Below, in pieces: positions 6,040 to 14,268 of a stretch of DNA of 16,656 nt. The notes under the pieces were generated by a model. The model was not told where the DNA came from. It worked only from the letters and a program-made list of their open reading frames with translations, and did not search any database. The DNA lies in the NCBI GenBank assembly GCA_937901695.1, contig CALDJN010000393.1:1-16656 (forward strand). Direction: 5' to 3'. The stretch's first letter is position 1; each line of letters opens with the position of its first letter. Source of the stretch: an uncultured Anaerocolumna sp. GTDB taxonomy: Bacteria; Bacillota; Clostridia; Lachnospirales; Lachnospiraceae. A program made the translations under genes and the position numbers.

Positions 6040-7128
6040 ATGAATAATAAAGAATACTGGTTTTGGTTATGTAATATTCATAATATTGGATTAAAGAAAA
6101 TACAAGCTATTTTAGATATGTATGAGACTCCGGAGGGAGCATTTCATGAAAGTGAAAAAGGATTAGAACTTTTGAAGGAATTAACGGATGCAGATAGACA
6201 TATGATTCATAAAAGTAAGGATTCTGTAAGAATTAAAGAAAGTTATGCTAAAGTTATTGATAAGGGCATATATTTTGTAACAAAAGAGGACACTCAGTAT
6301 CCTGATAAGCTCCGTAATATTTTTAATCCTCCCTTTGCACTTTATGTAAAAGGGAATCTTCCAAAGAATCATATTGGTTCTATTGCTGTAATAGGTGCCA
6401 GAAACTGCTCTGATTATGGCAGGGAGGTTACAAAATATTTCGCTGGGGAATTGGCGAAAGCCGGTTTGCAAGTTATTAGCGGATTGGCTAGAGGAATTGA
6501 TGGGTTTGCCCATGAAGGAGCACTGGCTGGAGGTGGAAGCACATATGGGGTTTTAGGAAGCGGAATCGATATATGTTATCCAATTGAGAATTTTTCTCTT
6601 TATATGGATATGCAGAAGCAAGGGGGAATTATATCAGAATATGGAATAGGAGTGAATCCCAATCCCGGATTCTTTCCAATGAGAAACCGTATCATTAGTG
6701 GAATCTGTGATGGAATATTTGTAGTAGAAGCAAAAGAAAAAAGCGGCTCTTTAATAACAGTAGACATTGGATTGGAGCAGGGAAAGAACATTTATGCTAT
6801 GCCGGGACGGATTAATGACCAACTGAGTAAAGGTTGTAATAATTTAATAAAGATAGGTGCAAAATTAGTTTCAGAACCAGAAGATATACTAGAAGATTTC
6901 TTCCTTAATTATAAAAATAGTGAGAAGGATATGAAAAAAAACTATAAATTGCTTGAAACCAAAGAAAAAATGGTATATGATAGTTTAAGTTTCTTCCCGA
7001 AGCATATGAATGAGATTGCAGGAGAAACTAATTTTAGTATACATGAATTATCTGAAATTCTTTTAAACTTAGAACTAAAGAATTATATAAAGCAGGTTAG
7101 AAAGAATTATTATGTATATATTCTATAA
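6040..7128 (+). CDS. dprA: DNA-processing protein DprA (Smf)
   Basis: DprA binds incoming single-stranded DNA and loads RecA during transformation. The Rossmann-like core is clear: AVIGARNCSDYG at 116-127, SGLARGID at 147-154, GVLGSGIDICYP at 170-181, and further on GGIISEYGIG and FPMRNRIISG. The N-terminal region of about 100 residues contains a SAM-like helical part. The C-terminal 60 residues form a probable winged-helix (MVYDSLSFFPKHMNEIAGET). AAAGGAG at about 6027-6033 precedes the ATG, and the gene follows comM by 13 nt, so the two are almost certainly co-transcribed. The 362-residue length is normal. Whether the organism is naturally transformable cannot be judged from this window, since dprA is also common in non-transformable species. 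Confidence 0.96.
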   Translation: MNNKEYWFWLCNIHNIGLKKIQAILDMYETPEGAFHESEKGLELLKELTDADRHMIHKSKDSVRIKESYAKVIDKGIYFVTKEDTQYPDKLRNIFNPPFALYVKGNLPKNHIGSIAVIGARNCSDYGREVTKYFAGELAKAGLQVISGLARGIDGFAHEGALAGGGSTYGVLGSGIDICYPIENFSLYMDMQKQGGIISEYGIGVNPNPGFFPMRNRIISGICDGIFVVEAKEKSGSLITVDIGLEQGKNIYAMPGRINDQLSKGCNNLIKIGAKLVSEPEDILEDFFLNYKNSEKDMKKNYKLLETKEKMVYDSLSFFPKHMNEIAGETNFSIHELSEILLNLELKNYIKQVRKNYYVYIL

Positions 7129-7171
7129 AATTATCAGAAGGCGACAAAAAATATAGGGGAGTGAATGGTAA

Positions 7172-9235
7172 GTGTCTAAAAATTTAGTAATCGTAGAATC
7201 GCCGGCAAAGGCTAAGACTATAAAAAAGTTTTTAGGAACCAATTATGAAGTAATGGCTTCTAATGGACATGTTCGTGATTTACCAAAGAGTCAGTTAGGT
7301 ATTGATGTGGATAATGATTATGAACCGAAATATATAACCATACGTGGAAAAGGAGAGCTGCTTGCCAAGTTACGAAAAGAAGTAAAAAAAGCAAATAAAG
7401 TATATCTGGCAACTGACCCTGACCGGGAAGGGGAAGCCATTTCCTGGCATTTGTATCAGACTTTAAAACTGGACAAAAACAATACCAGCAGAATTACTTT
7501 TAATGAAATTACTAAGAATGCAGTTAAGAATTCTATAAAACAAGCCAGAGATATTGATATGAATTTAGTAGATTCTCAACAAACCAGACGAATCCTTGAC
7601 CGTATGGTAGGCTATAGTATAAGCCCATTACTATGGGCTAAAGTGAAAAGAGGTCTAAGTGCAGGACGTGTTCAATCTGTTGCACTACGAATTATTTGTG
7701 ACAGAGAAGATGAAATTAATGCATTTCTACCGGAAGAATATTGGAACTTAGAAGCAACCTTTCAGGTAAAAGGTGACAAGCATCCTTTAATTGCTAAGCT
7801 AGCTGGCAAAGATAATAGCAAAATAGTAATTCATTCAGAAGAAGAAATGAATCAAGTTTTAAAAGAGCTGGAAAATGCAGCTTACAAAATAACTGAGATT
7901 AAAAAGAGTGAAAGACAAAAGAAAGCACCACTTCCATTTACAACCAGTACTTTACAACAGGAAGCTGCTAAGACTCTTAATTTTTCCACTTCAAAGACAA
8001 TGAGCCTTGCCCAGCAATTATATGAAGGTGTTGATATTAAAGGACATGGTACCGTTGGTTTAATAACTTACCTGCGTACCGACTCTGTTCGTATCTCTGA
8101 AGAGGCAGATGCCAATGTCAGGGAATTTATAGGTGAAAACTATGGTGAAAAATTTATATCTAATAAAGAAGATGTAAAAGAAAGCAAGAAAAGAATTCAA
8201 GATGCACATGAAGCCATCAGACCAACCTATGTAACGTTAACTCCAGTTGTTGTAAAGGAATCACTATCCAGAGATCAATTTCGTTTGTATCAGCTTATTT
8301 GGAAACGATTTGTTGCAAGTAGAATGCAGCCAGCTAAGTATGAAACTACAACAGTAAAAATAGATGGTAATGGTTATAAATTTTCTACTTCAGCTTCTAA
8401 ATTAATATTTGAGGGTTACATGTCTGTATATACCACAGATGAAGATGAGGAACAGAATAAAACTTCATTAAAAGATATATCTGAAGATTCGGAACTTATT
8501 TTACAGGAATTAAATAAATCCCAGCATTTTACCCAGCCACCGGCTCATTATACGGAAGCTTCCTTAGTAAAGACTTTAGAAGAATTGGGAATAGGAAGGC
8601 CAAGTACTTACGCACCAACTATTACAACCATCCTTGCCAGAAGATATATTGTTAAGGAAAATAAAAATCTTTATGTTACAGAGCTTGGCGAAATAGTAAA
8701 CAACATTATGAAGAAAGCATTTTCCAGTATTGTTGATGTGAATTTTACTGCTAATTTAGAATCCTTATTAGACAGGGTAGAAGATGGCACTGTTAATTGG
8801 AAAACCGTAATACGCAATTTCTATCCTGATTTAGCTGAAGCAGTAAAACAAGCGGAAAAGGAATTGGAAGAAATTAAAATTGAAGATGAGGAAACAGATG
8901 TAATCTGTGAAGAATGTGGCAGAAATATGGTGATTAAGTATGGACCACATGGTAAATTTCTTGGTTGTCCAGGTTTCCCCGAGTGTAGAAATACGAAGCC
9001 ATATTTAGAGAAAATAGGTGTACCATGCCCGATTTGTGGAAAAGATATAGTTATTCGCAAAACAAAAAAAGGCAGAAGATATTTTGGATGTGAAAATAAT
9101 CCAGAATGTGAATTTATGACTTGGCAAAAGCCTTCCACACAAAAATGTCCAAAATGTGGTAGCTATATGTTAGAAAAAGGTACAAAATTAGTTTGTAATG
9201 ACGAAAAATGTGGTTATGTAGCAGTAAATAAGTAA
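7172..9235 (+). CDS. topA: DNA topoisomerase I (type IA)
   Basis: This enzyme relaxes negative supercoils by transient single-strand breakage. The 687-residue protein starts with the Toprim domain: E9 in LVIVESPAKAKTIKKFLG, and D82, D84 and E86 in LATDPDREGEAISWH. The catalytic tyrosine is Y300 in LITYLRTDSVRIS. The C-terminal region has three zinc ribbons starting near C579, C619 and C659 (CEECG, CPICG, CPKCG). I take the GTG at 7172 as start, because it begins the conserved MSKNLVIVESPAKA and GGGGAG at 7156-7161 lies 10 nt upstream. It follows dprA by 43 nt. In B. subtilis trmFO, xerC and clpQ/clpY separate topA from codY; here there is only a short gap. Confidence 0.98.
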   Translation: MSKNLVIVESPAKAKTIKKFLGTNYEVMASNGHVRDLPKSQLGIDVDNDYEPKYITIRGKGELLAKLRKEVKKANKVYLATDPDREGEAISWHLYQTLKLDKNNTSRITFNEITKNAVKNSIKQARDIDMNLVDSQQTRRILDRMVGYSISPLLWAKVKRGLSAGRVQSVALRIICDREDEINAFLPEEYWNLEATFQVKGDKHPLIAKLAGKDNSKIVIHSEEEMNQVLKELENAAYKITEIKKSERQKKAPLPFTTSTLQQEAAKTLNFSTSKTMSLAQQLYEGVDIKGHGTVGLITYLRTDSVRISEEADANVREFIGENYGEKFISNKEDVKESKKRIQDAHEAIRPTYVTLTPVVVKESLSRDQFRLYQLIWKRFVASRMQPAKYETTTVKIDGNGYKFSTSASKLIFEGYMSVYTTDEDEEQNKTSLKDISEDSELILQELNKSQHFTQPPAHYTEASLVKTLEELGIGRPSTYAPTITTILARRYIVKENKNLYVTELGEIVNNIMKKAFSSIVDVNFTANLESLLDRVEDGTVNWKTVIRNFYPDLAEAVKQAEKELEEIKIEDEETDVICEECGRNMVIKYGPHGKFLGCPGFPECRNTKPYLEKIGVPCPICGKDIVIRKTKKGRRYFGCENNPECEFMTWQKPSTQKCPKCGSYMLEKGTKLVCNDEKCGYVAVNK

Positions 9236-9264
9236 ATAATTTGTTGAATCGTATGTATAATTTG

Positions 9265-9305
9265 GCCAATTTGTATAAATTTCATGAATTGGCTATTGTT
9301 TTTAA
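9265..9305 (+). terminator. Probable intrinsic terminator after topA
   Basis: GCCAATT (9265-9271) and AATTGGC (9287-9293) form a 7-bp stem around a 15-nt AT-rich loop, followed closely by TATTGTTTTTA. The stem is short and the loop large, so termination may be weak. Its position 30 nt after the topA stop supports the role. Confidence 0.5.
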
Positions 9306-9429
9306 TAAAAATATATGTTAATATTGAAACCATAGCAGTATTTTAGCCTATTATTTATTAATTTTACTGTTATGATATACAGAATTAAATAAGTATTCTT
9401 ATAGGTGGGGAGTACTAGGAGGTCATTAC

Positions 9430-10200
9430 ATGAGCGTACAGTTGCTAGATAAGACAAGAAAGATTAATAAACTTTTACACAACAATAATTCACAAAAAGT
9501 TGTATTTAACGACATATGTGAAGTATTAGGAGATATTCTGGAATCCAATATTCTTGTAATCAGTAAAAAAGGAAAAGTCCTGGGAATTAAGAATCGTGAT
9601 GATATTGTAGAAATCAAAGAGTTAATTAAAGATACTGTTGGTGGTTATATCGACACCTTACTCAATGAAAGGCTGTTAAACGTACTGTCAACGAAAGAAA
9701 ATGTTAACTTATTAACATTAGGATTTGAATTCGACAATGTGAATGATTATCAGGCAATCATAACACCAATTGATATTGCTGGCGAAAGATTGGGAACTTT
9801 ATTCCTTTATAAAACCAATAATCAATATGATATTGATGATATTATCCTAAGTGAATATGGAACTACAGTTGTGGGTCTTGAAATGATGCGCTCTGTAAAT
9901 GAGGAAAATGCAGAAGAGAATCGAAAAGTCCAGATTGTAAAATCTGCCATTAGCACCTTATCATTTTCTGAACTTGAGGCAATTACACATATATTCGAAG
10001 AGTTAGATGGCAATGAAGGAATTTTAGTTGCAAGTAAAATTGCAGATAGAGTAGGTATTACCAGATCAGTAATTGTAAATGCTCTTAGAAAGTTTGAAAG
10101 TGCTGGCGTTATTGAATCAAGATCATCCGGTATGAAAGGTACTTATATAAAGGTAATAAATGATGTAGTTTTTGATGAATTAAAGAAAATAAAAAAATAA
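9430..10200 (+). CDS. codY: GTP- and branched-chain-amino-acid-sensing global repressor CodY
   Basis: CodY represses genes for nitrogen and amino-acid metabolism, motility and other adaptations in rich conditions. The N-terminal GAF domain covers about residues 1-155 (MSVQLLDKTRKINKLLH to EYGTTVVGLEMMRS). A helical linker leads to the winged helix-turn-helix at about 198-243. The recognition segment ASKIADRVGITRSVIVNALR (201-220) is nearly invariant in Firmicute CodY, and GMKGTYIKV follows. The 256-residue length is normal. AGGAGG at about 9418-9423 precedes the ATG. It lies between a topA terminator and a strong terminator of its own, so it is probably monocistronic. Its place just before the flagellar operon is conserved with B. 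subtilis. Confidence 0.98.
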   Translation: MSVQLLDKTRKINKLLHNNNSQKVVFNDICEVLGDILESNILVISKKGKVLGIKNRDDIVEIKELIKDTVGGYIDTLLNERLLNVLSTKENVNLLTLGFEFDNVNDYQAIITPIDIAGERLGTLFLYKTNNQYDIDDIILSEYGTTVVGLEMMRSVNEENAEENRKVQIVKSAISTLSFSELEAITHIFEELDGNEGILVASKIADRVGITRSVIVNALRKFESAGVIESRSSGMKGTYIKVINDVVFDELKKIKK

Positions 10201-10261
10201 AATTTACATGAAATTTATAAAGTTTATACAAAATATTATTATAATTATGTAGAATAATAAA

Positions 10262-10300
10262 GGATTTGTGAGCTCATATAGCTTATAAATCCCTTTTTTT
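10262..10300 (+). terminator. Intrinsic terminator of codY
   Basis: GGATTTGTGAGCT (10262-10274) pairs with AGCTTATAAATCC (10280-10292) over 13 positions, including two G-U wobbles, around the 5-nt loop CATAT. It is followed by C and seven T residues (10294-10300). It separates codY from the flagellar operon. Confidence 0.88.
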
Positions 10301-10335
10301 CGATTTTTTACTACAAGATATGGTATTAAAAGCCT

Positions 10336-10350
10336 ATTTTTCAAAATACT
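10336..10350 (+). promoter_or_regulatory. Possible weak CodY box upstream of the flagellar promoter
   Basis: ATTTTTCAAAATACT matches the CodY consensus AATTTTCWGAAAATT at 11 of 15 positions. It ends 3 nt before the -35 hexamer of the flagellar promoter. In B. subtilis CodY represses flagellar genes, so the position makes sense. The match is marginal in AT-rich DNA. Confidence 0.25.
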
Positions 10351-10352
10351 CC

Positions 10353-10381
10353 TTGTCTTTTTGTCTAATTATAATTATAAT
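10353..10381 (+). promoter_or_regulatory. sigma-A-type promoter of the flagellar operon
   Basis: TTGTCT at 10353-10358 and a perfect TATAAT at 10376-10381 have a 17-nt spacer. Transcription would begin about 10388, 20 nt before the flgB start at 10409. No sigma-28-type motif (TAAA with GCCGATAT) is visible, which fits early, class-II-like flagellar genes. Confidence 0.72.
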
Positions 10382-10408
10382 ATGTTTAAATGAAAGGAGA
10401 GGGGTAAA

Positions 10409-10798
10409 ATGATACAATCCAATGCATTCAACTATGTTAATATATTAGATAAAGCTGCTGATGCAAGCTGGCTCAGAAATGAGTTGATATCCAATAACAT
10501 TGCTAATGTTGGTACACCTAATTATAAAAGAAAAGATATTCAATTTCAAACATATCTAATGCGGGAAATGTCGGGAAAAGGCTCCTTGGATCAAAAAGTG
10601 GCAAATGCCAATTTAAACTCTTTAGAGGCTACTGTTTATACAGATCATGCCAATTTGTCCTACCGTTTAGATGGTAATAATGTTGATATTGATGCAGAGA
10701 ACGCAAATCTTACGGAAAATCAGATTCGATATTATACCCTTTTAGATTCCATGACAAAAGAATTTAGCAGAATTAAAGCTGTGCTTAGTGGCAATTAG
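10409..10798 (+). CDS. flgB: Flagellar proximal rod protein FlgB
   Basis: FlgB forms part of the proximal rod of the flagellar basal body. The 129-residue protein carries the N-terminal rod signature SNNIANVGTPNYKRKDIQF at 28-46 and a C-terminal helix ending in LLDSMTKEFSRIKAVLSGN. No cleavable signal peptide is present, as expected for a substrate of the flagellar type III export system. AAAGGAGAGGGG precedes the ATG. It is the first gene of the flagellar operon, and the flgC start follows its stop codon by 10 nt. Confidence 0.96.
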   Translation: MIQSNAFNYVNILDKAADASWLRNELISNNIANVGTPNYKRKDIQFQTYLMREMSGKGSLDQKVANANLNSLEATVYTDHANLSYRLDGNNVDIDAENANLTENQIRYYTLLDSMTKEFSRIKAVLSGN

Positions 10799-10808
10799 GA
10801 GGTAAACT

Positions 10809-11249
10809 ATGTCTTACATGAATGGAATGAATATTAGTGCCAGTGGTATGAGCGCACAAAGATTGCGAATGGATATTATATCTCAGAATATTGCTAACGT
10901 AAATACTACTAGAGATGAGAACGGACTACCCTATAAACGTCAGACTGTTGTATTTGCAGAAAAAACACCAGCACCTTTTGCAGGCTTTTTAAATAGTGCC
11001 ACAGGTGCAAGAAATGGAAGCGGAGTGAAAGTAACACAGATAGTTAAGGATACCGCAACTCCAATGAACAAGGTTTATGACCCATCCCATCCGGATGCGG
11101 ATGCAGAAGGTTATGTAACATATCCAAATGTAAATACAGTAACAGAAATGACAAACCTAATCGATGCAAGTAGAGCCTTCGAAGCCAATGTTACAGCATT
11201 TAACGCAACAAAAAATATGGCTTTAAAAGGTTTAGAGGTTGGTAAATGA
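10809..11249 (+). CDS. flgC: Flagellar proximal rod protein FlgC
   Basis: FlgC is a rod subunit exported by the flagellar type III system. The N-terminal motif SGMSAQRLRMDIISQNIANVNTT (residues 12-34) and the C-terminal segment NVNTVTEMTNLIDASRAFEANVTAFNATKNM are diagnostic. Length is 146 residues, as usual. Its ribosome site TTAGGAGG overlaps the flgB stop codon, so the two are translationally linked. A 64-bp gap, with no feature I can name, separates it from fliE. Confidence 0.97.
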   Translation: MSYMNGMNISASGMSAQRLRMDIISQNIANVNTTRDENGLPYKRQTVVFAEKTPAPFAGFLNSATGARNGSGVKVTQIVKDTATPMNKVYDPSHPDADAEGYVTYPNVNTVTEMTNLIDASRAFEANVTAFNATKNMALKGLEVGK

Positions 11250-11313
11250 TAAAATATTATCAAACTAATAATGAATGCGTATATAATCGGATATATGCAG
11301 GAAAGAGGAAGAA

Positions 11314-11625
11314 ATGGACATATCATCTTTAAATGGTTTATCTAGCTTAAATAACTTATATAAAGATAATAGTAATATAACAAAAACAAACAGAAATGAA
11401 ACTTTTGATAAGTTATTTCAATCTGCACTTTCGATGGTTAAAGAAACTAATAATTTAACCAATGCTGCGGAACAAGCTGAAATTTCCTATGCATTAGGAT
11501 TAACAGATAGTACTCATGATCTTCAAGCGGCTCAAGAAAAAGCGAATATTTCTTTACAGTATACAGTTGCTGTAAGAAACAAAGTCTTGGAAGCTTATAA
11601 AGAGATTATGAATCTACAATTTTAA
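11314..11625 (+). CDS. fliE: Flagellar hook-basal body protein FliE
   Basis: FliE is the adaptor between the MS-ring and the rod. The 103-residue protein has the typical variable N-terminus and conserved C-terminus (LQAAQEKANISLQYTVAVRN, then KVLEAYKEIMNLQF). GAGGAAGA just before the ATG serves as ribosome site. It is followed by fliF after 24 nt. The order flgB-flgC-fliE-fliF is the standard Firmicute arrangement. Confidence 0.95.
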   Translation: MDISSLNGLSSLNNLYKDNSNITKTNRNETFDKLFQSALSMVKETNNLTNAAEQAEISYALGLTDSTHDLQAAQEKANISLQYTVAVRNKVLEAYKEIMNLQF

Positions 11626-11649
11626 CTTAGTGACTAGGGGAGCAATGAG

Positions 11650-13239
11650 ATGGCAGATAGATTAAAGAAGATACCAATTCAATTAAAAGAACAATGGAAT
11701 AAGTATTCAAGTAAACAGAAGACGATTATTGTAAGCGTAATTGCTGCTGTCTTTTTGGCGTTAATTATTTTATATGTTATCTTAAGCAGAACACATTTTG
11801 AAACTTTACTTGTTTGTGAAACACCAAAAGATGCCAGTAAAGTTGCAGAACTATTAAAAGGAGAAGGCATCGAATATAAACTGGAAGATGATAATGTAAC
11901 AATTTCAGTTGATAAAAAGAAACATGCAGATGCACTTCTGTTAATAGCAGGAAGTGATGTTCCGTCTTCAGGTTTTACAGTAGAAACACTTTTGAATAAT
12001 GACCTAAGTACAACAAATAAAGACAGAAATCTTAAAAATCATCTATACTTACAATCTGAAATTAGAAAATATTTGATTACTATGAAGGGAATAAAGGATG
12101 CCCAAGTAACTTATGTTCCTGAAGATAATAGTTATAGTGTATTGCAGGAAAAACAGGATTATCCTGCAAGCGTTGCATTAACCATAACAAAGGATTTTGA
12201 AATTAAGACAGCTGAAACAGTTGCAGAATATGTTGCAGCGGCTATCGGCAATGAATCTACAGACAAGATAAAAGTCATTGACCAAAATGGCAATTTGCTA
12301 TTTGGCGGCAAAGATGACTTATATTCGGGAAGTGCAAATTCCGTTTTAGAGTATAAAGAAAAACTTCAGAATACATACAATAATAATATATTACTATTAA
12401 TGATGAAATTAGGATATGATGATGTCCAGCCTATGTTTAACTGGTCACTTAATATGGATAGGGTAGAGGAATTATTCACGGAGCAAATACCTGCAGATGG
12501 GCAGGAACAAGGTTTATATAAGAATTATTATTCTTATGAAGCCCAGAATACAGATGGTTCCAGTGGTGGAATTCCCGGAACAGATTCTAATGACGAAACT
12601 ACATATAATATTCAAAAGGGTAATAATGGTTCCACCGTTTCTACTCAACAGATTGAGTACTTGCCAAGTGAAAGAGTTACCAATACGAAACGTGAAGTAG
12701 GAGCAGTTATTCCAGAGAAATCATCCGGCAGTATTGTATGTACAAAGGTTGTACCATACAAAGAGGAAGATTTAAAACTGCAAGGTTTATTAAAGGATAT
12801 GACCTTTGAAGAATATGTTCTGGCAAACGATGGAAGAAAACAATTAAAAGTAGATGAAGAAGTTTATACTTTAGTTTCGCTGGCTACAGGCATTGCCAGG
12901 GATAAGATTCAAATCTTAGCTTATGAACAGCCTGTGTTTATACCTGCACAAACTACGAATAACTGGACTTTATACTTACAAATCGCTCTTGCTGTTTTAA
13001 TCATAGCTTTACTATTATTTGTAGTATTTAAGGGTACTTCACCAGTTGAAGTAACAGAATTAGAGCCAGAATTATCGGTAGAGCAGCTCTTAGCAACTAC
13101 TAGGGAAAATCAAACTTTAGATGATATTGAATTTTCAGAAAGATCAGAGACCAAGAAGATGATTGAGAAATTTGTTGATGAGAATCCGGAAGCGGTTGCA
13201 CAGCTATTAAGAAACTGGCTCACCGACGAATGGAATTAG
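11650..13239 (+). CDS. fliF: Flagellar MS-ring protein FliF
   Basis: FliF builds the membrane MS-ring on which the motor and export gate assemble. The 529-residue protein has a membrane helix at about 25-45 (TIIVSVIAAVFLALIILYVI) and a second at about 441-461. Between them lie ring-building domains related to YscJ (THFETLLVCETPKDASKVAE; IKDAQVTYVPEDNSYSV). The cytoplasmic C-terminus (RSETKKMIEKFVDENPEAVA, then QLLRNWL) is the FliG-binding tail. GGGGAG at 11637-11642 precedes the ATG by 7 nt. The periplasmic-side region around 290-330 is rich in S, T, N and G (TDGSSGGIPGTDSNDETT), which looks like a flexible insert. Inside the 3' end, 13130-13144 matches the CodY consensus at 13 of 15 positions. 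Confidence 0.97.
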   Translation: MADRLKKIPIQLKEQWNKYSSKQKTIIVSVIAAVFLALIILYVILSRTHFETLLVCETPKDASKVAELLKGEGIEYKLEDDNVTISVDKKKHADALLLIAGSDVPSSGFTVETLLNNDLSTTNKDRNLKNHLYLQSEIRKYLITMKGIKDAQVTYVPEDNSYSVLQEKQDYPASVALTITKDFEIKTAETVAEYVAAAIGNESTDKIKVIDQNGNLLFGGKDDLYSGSANSVLEYKEKLQNTYNNNILLLMMKLGYDDVQPMFNWSLNMDRVEELFTEQIPADGQEQGLYKNYYSYEAQNTDGSSGGIPGTDSNDETTYNIQKGNNGSTVSTQQIEYLPSERVTNTKREVGAVIPEKSSGSIVCTKVVPYKEEDLKLQGLLKDMTFEEYVLANDGRKQLKVDEEVYTLVSLATGIARDKIQILAYEQPVFIPAQTTNNWTLYLQIALAVLIIALLLFVVFKGTSPVEVTELEPELSVEQLLATTRENQTLDDIEFSERSETKKMIEKFVDENPEAVAQLLRNWLTDEWN

Positions 13240-13257
13240 TCTAAAGGAGGATAGCAT

Positions 13258-14268
13258 ATGGCTAAGGCAAATGAATTATCAGGGGTACAAAAAGCTGCAG
13301 TGCTATTAATTGCTCTTGGTCCTGAAAAATCGGCTAGAATATTTAAGCACTTAAAAGAAGATGAAATAGAGCAGTTAACACTAGAAATCGCTAATACAAG
13401 AAGTGTTTCTCCAGCGACGAAGGAACAAATATTAAATGAATTTTACGAAATATGTTTGGCACAGCAATATATTACAGAGGGCGGTATTGCTTATGCGAAA
13501 GAATTATTGGAAAAAGCACTTGGCGAGGAAAAAGCGAAAAATGTTATTGGCAAATTAACTGCTTCCTTACAAGTCAGACCATTTGAATTCGTTCGTAAGG
13601 CGGATGCTTCTCAGATGTTAAACTTTATACAGGATGAACATCCGCAAACAATTGCCCTTATCTTGTCCTATTTATCATCTGCACAGGCTTCTGCGATTAT
13701 ATCATCACTACCGCCAGATAAGCAGGCAGATGTTGCAAGACGTATAGCCCAAATGGATCGCACATCACCAGATGTTATTAAAGAAGTTGAAAGAGTGCTG
13801 GAACGTAAGCTATCTTCTTTAGTAAATCAAGACTACACCATTGTTGGCGGCGTAGATGCAATCGTTGCAATCCTCAATACCGTTGACAGAGGAACTGAAA
13901 AGCACATTATGGAAACTCTTGAAATTGAAGATCCAGAATTGGCTGATGAAATTAGAAGAAAAATGTTCGTATTCGAAGATATTCTTTCCTTGGATGATAA
14001 ATCCATTCAAAGAGTTCTTAGAGAAATTGATAATAACGAATTGGCTGTTGCTCTTAAAGGTTCTTCTGAAGAGGTTCAACAAGTTATCTTTAATAACTTA
14101 TCAAAACGTCTTGGCACTATGATAAGAGAAGATATGGAATTTATGGGACCTGTACGTTTGAAAGATGTTGAGGAAGCACAGCAGAAGATTGTCAATGTTA
14201 TTAGAAAATTAGAGGATTCCGCTGAAATTATTATTTCCAGAGGTGGAGGTGACGAAATAGTTGTCTAA
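13258..14268 (+). CDS. fliG: Flagellar motor switch protein FliG
   Basis: FliG sits on the MS-ring and converts stator action into rotation. The 336-residue length is normal. The N-terminal domain begins with LSGVQKAAVLLIALGPEKSA. The middle domain carries the EHPQ motif at 127-130 (DEHPQTIALILSYL). The C-terminal domain holds the charged helix that contacts the stator (RRKMFVFEDILSLDDKSIQR, VLREID). AAAGGAGG shortly before the ATG is a strong ribosome site. The stop codon overlaps the proposed TTG start of fliH by 8 nt. Confidence 0.98.
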   Translation: MAKANELSGVQKAAVLLIALGPEKSARIFKHLKEDEIEQLTLEIANTRSVSPATKEQILNEFYEICLAQQYITEGGIAYAKELLEKALGEEKAKNVIGKLTASLQVRPFEFVRKADASQMLNFIQDEHPQTIALILSYLSSAQASAIISSLPPDKQADVARRIAQMDRTSPDVIKEVERVLERKLSSLVNQDYTIVGGVDAIVAILNTVDRGTEKHIMETLEIEDPELADEIRRKMFVFEDILSLDDKSIQRVLREIDNNELAVALKGSSEEVQQVIFNNLSKRLGTMIREDMEFMGPVRLKDVEEAQQKIVNVIRKLEDSAEIIISRGGGDEIVV

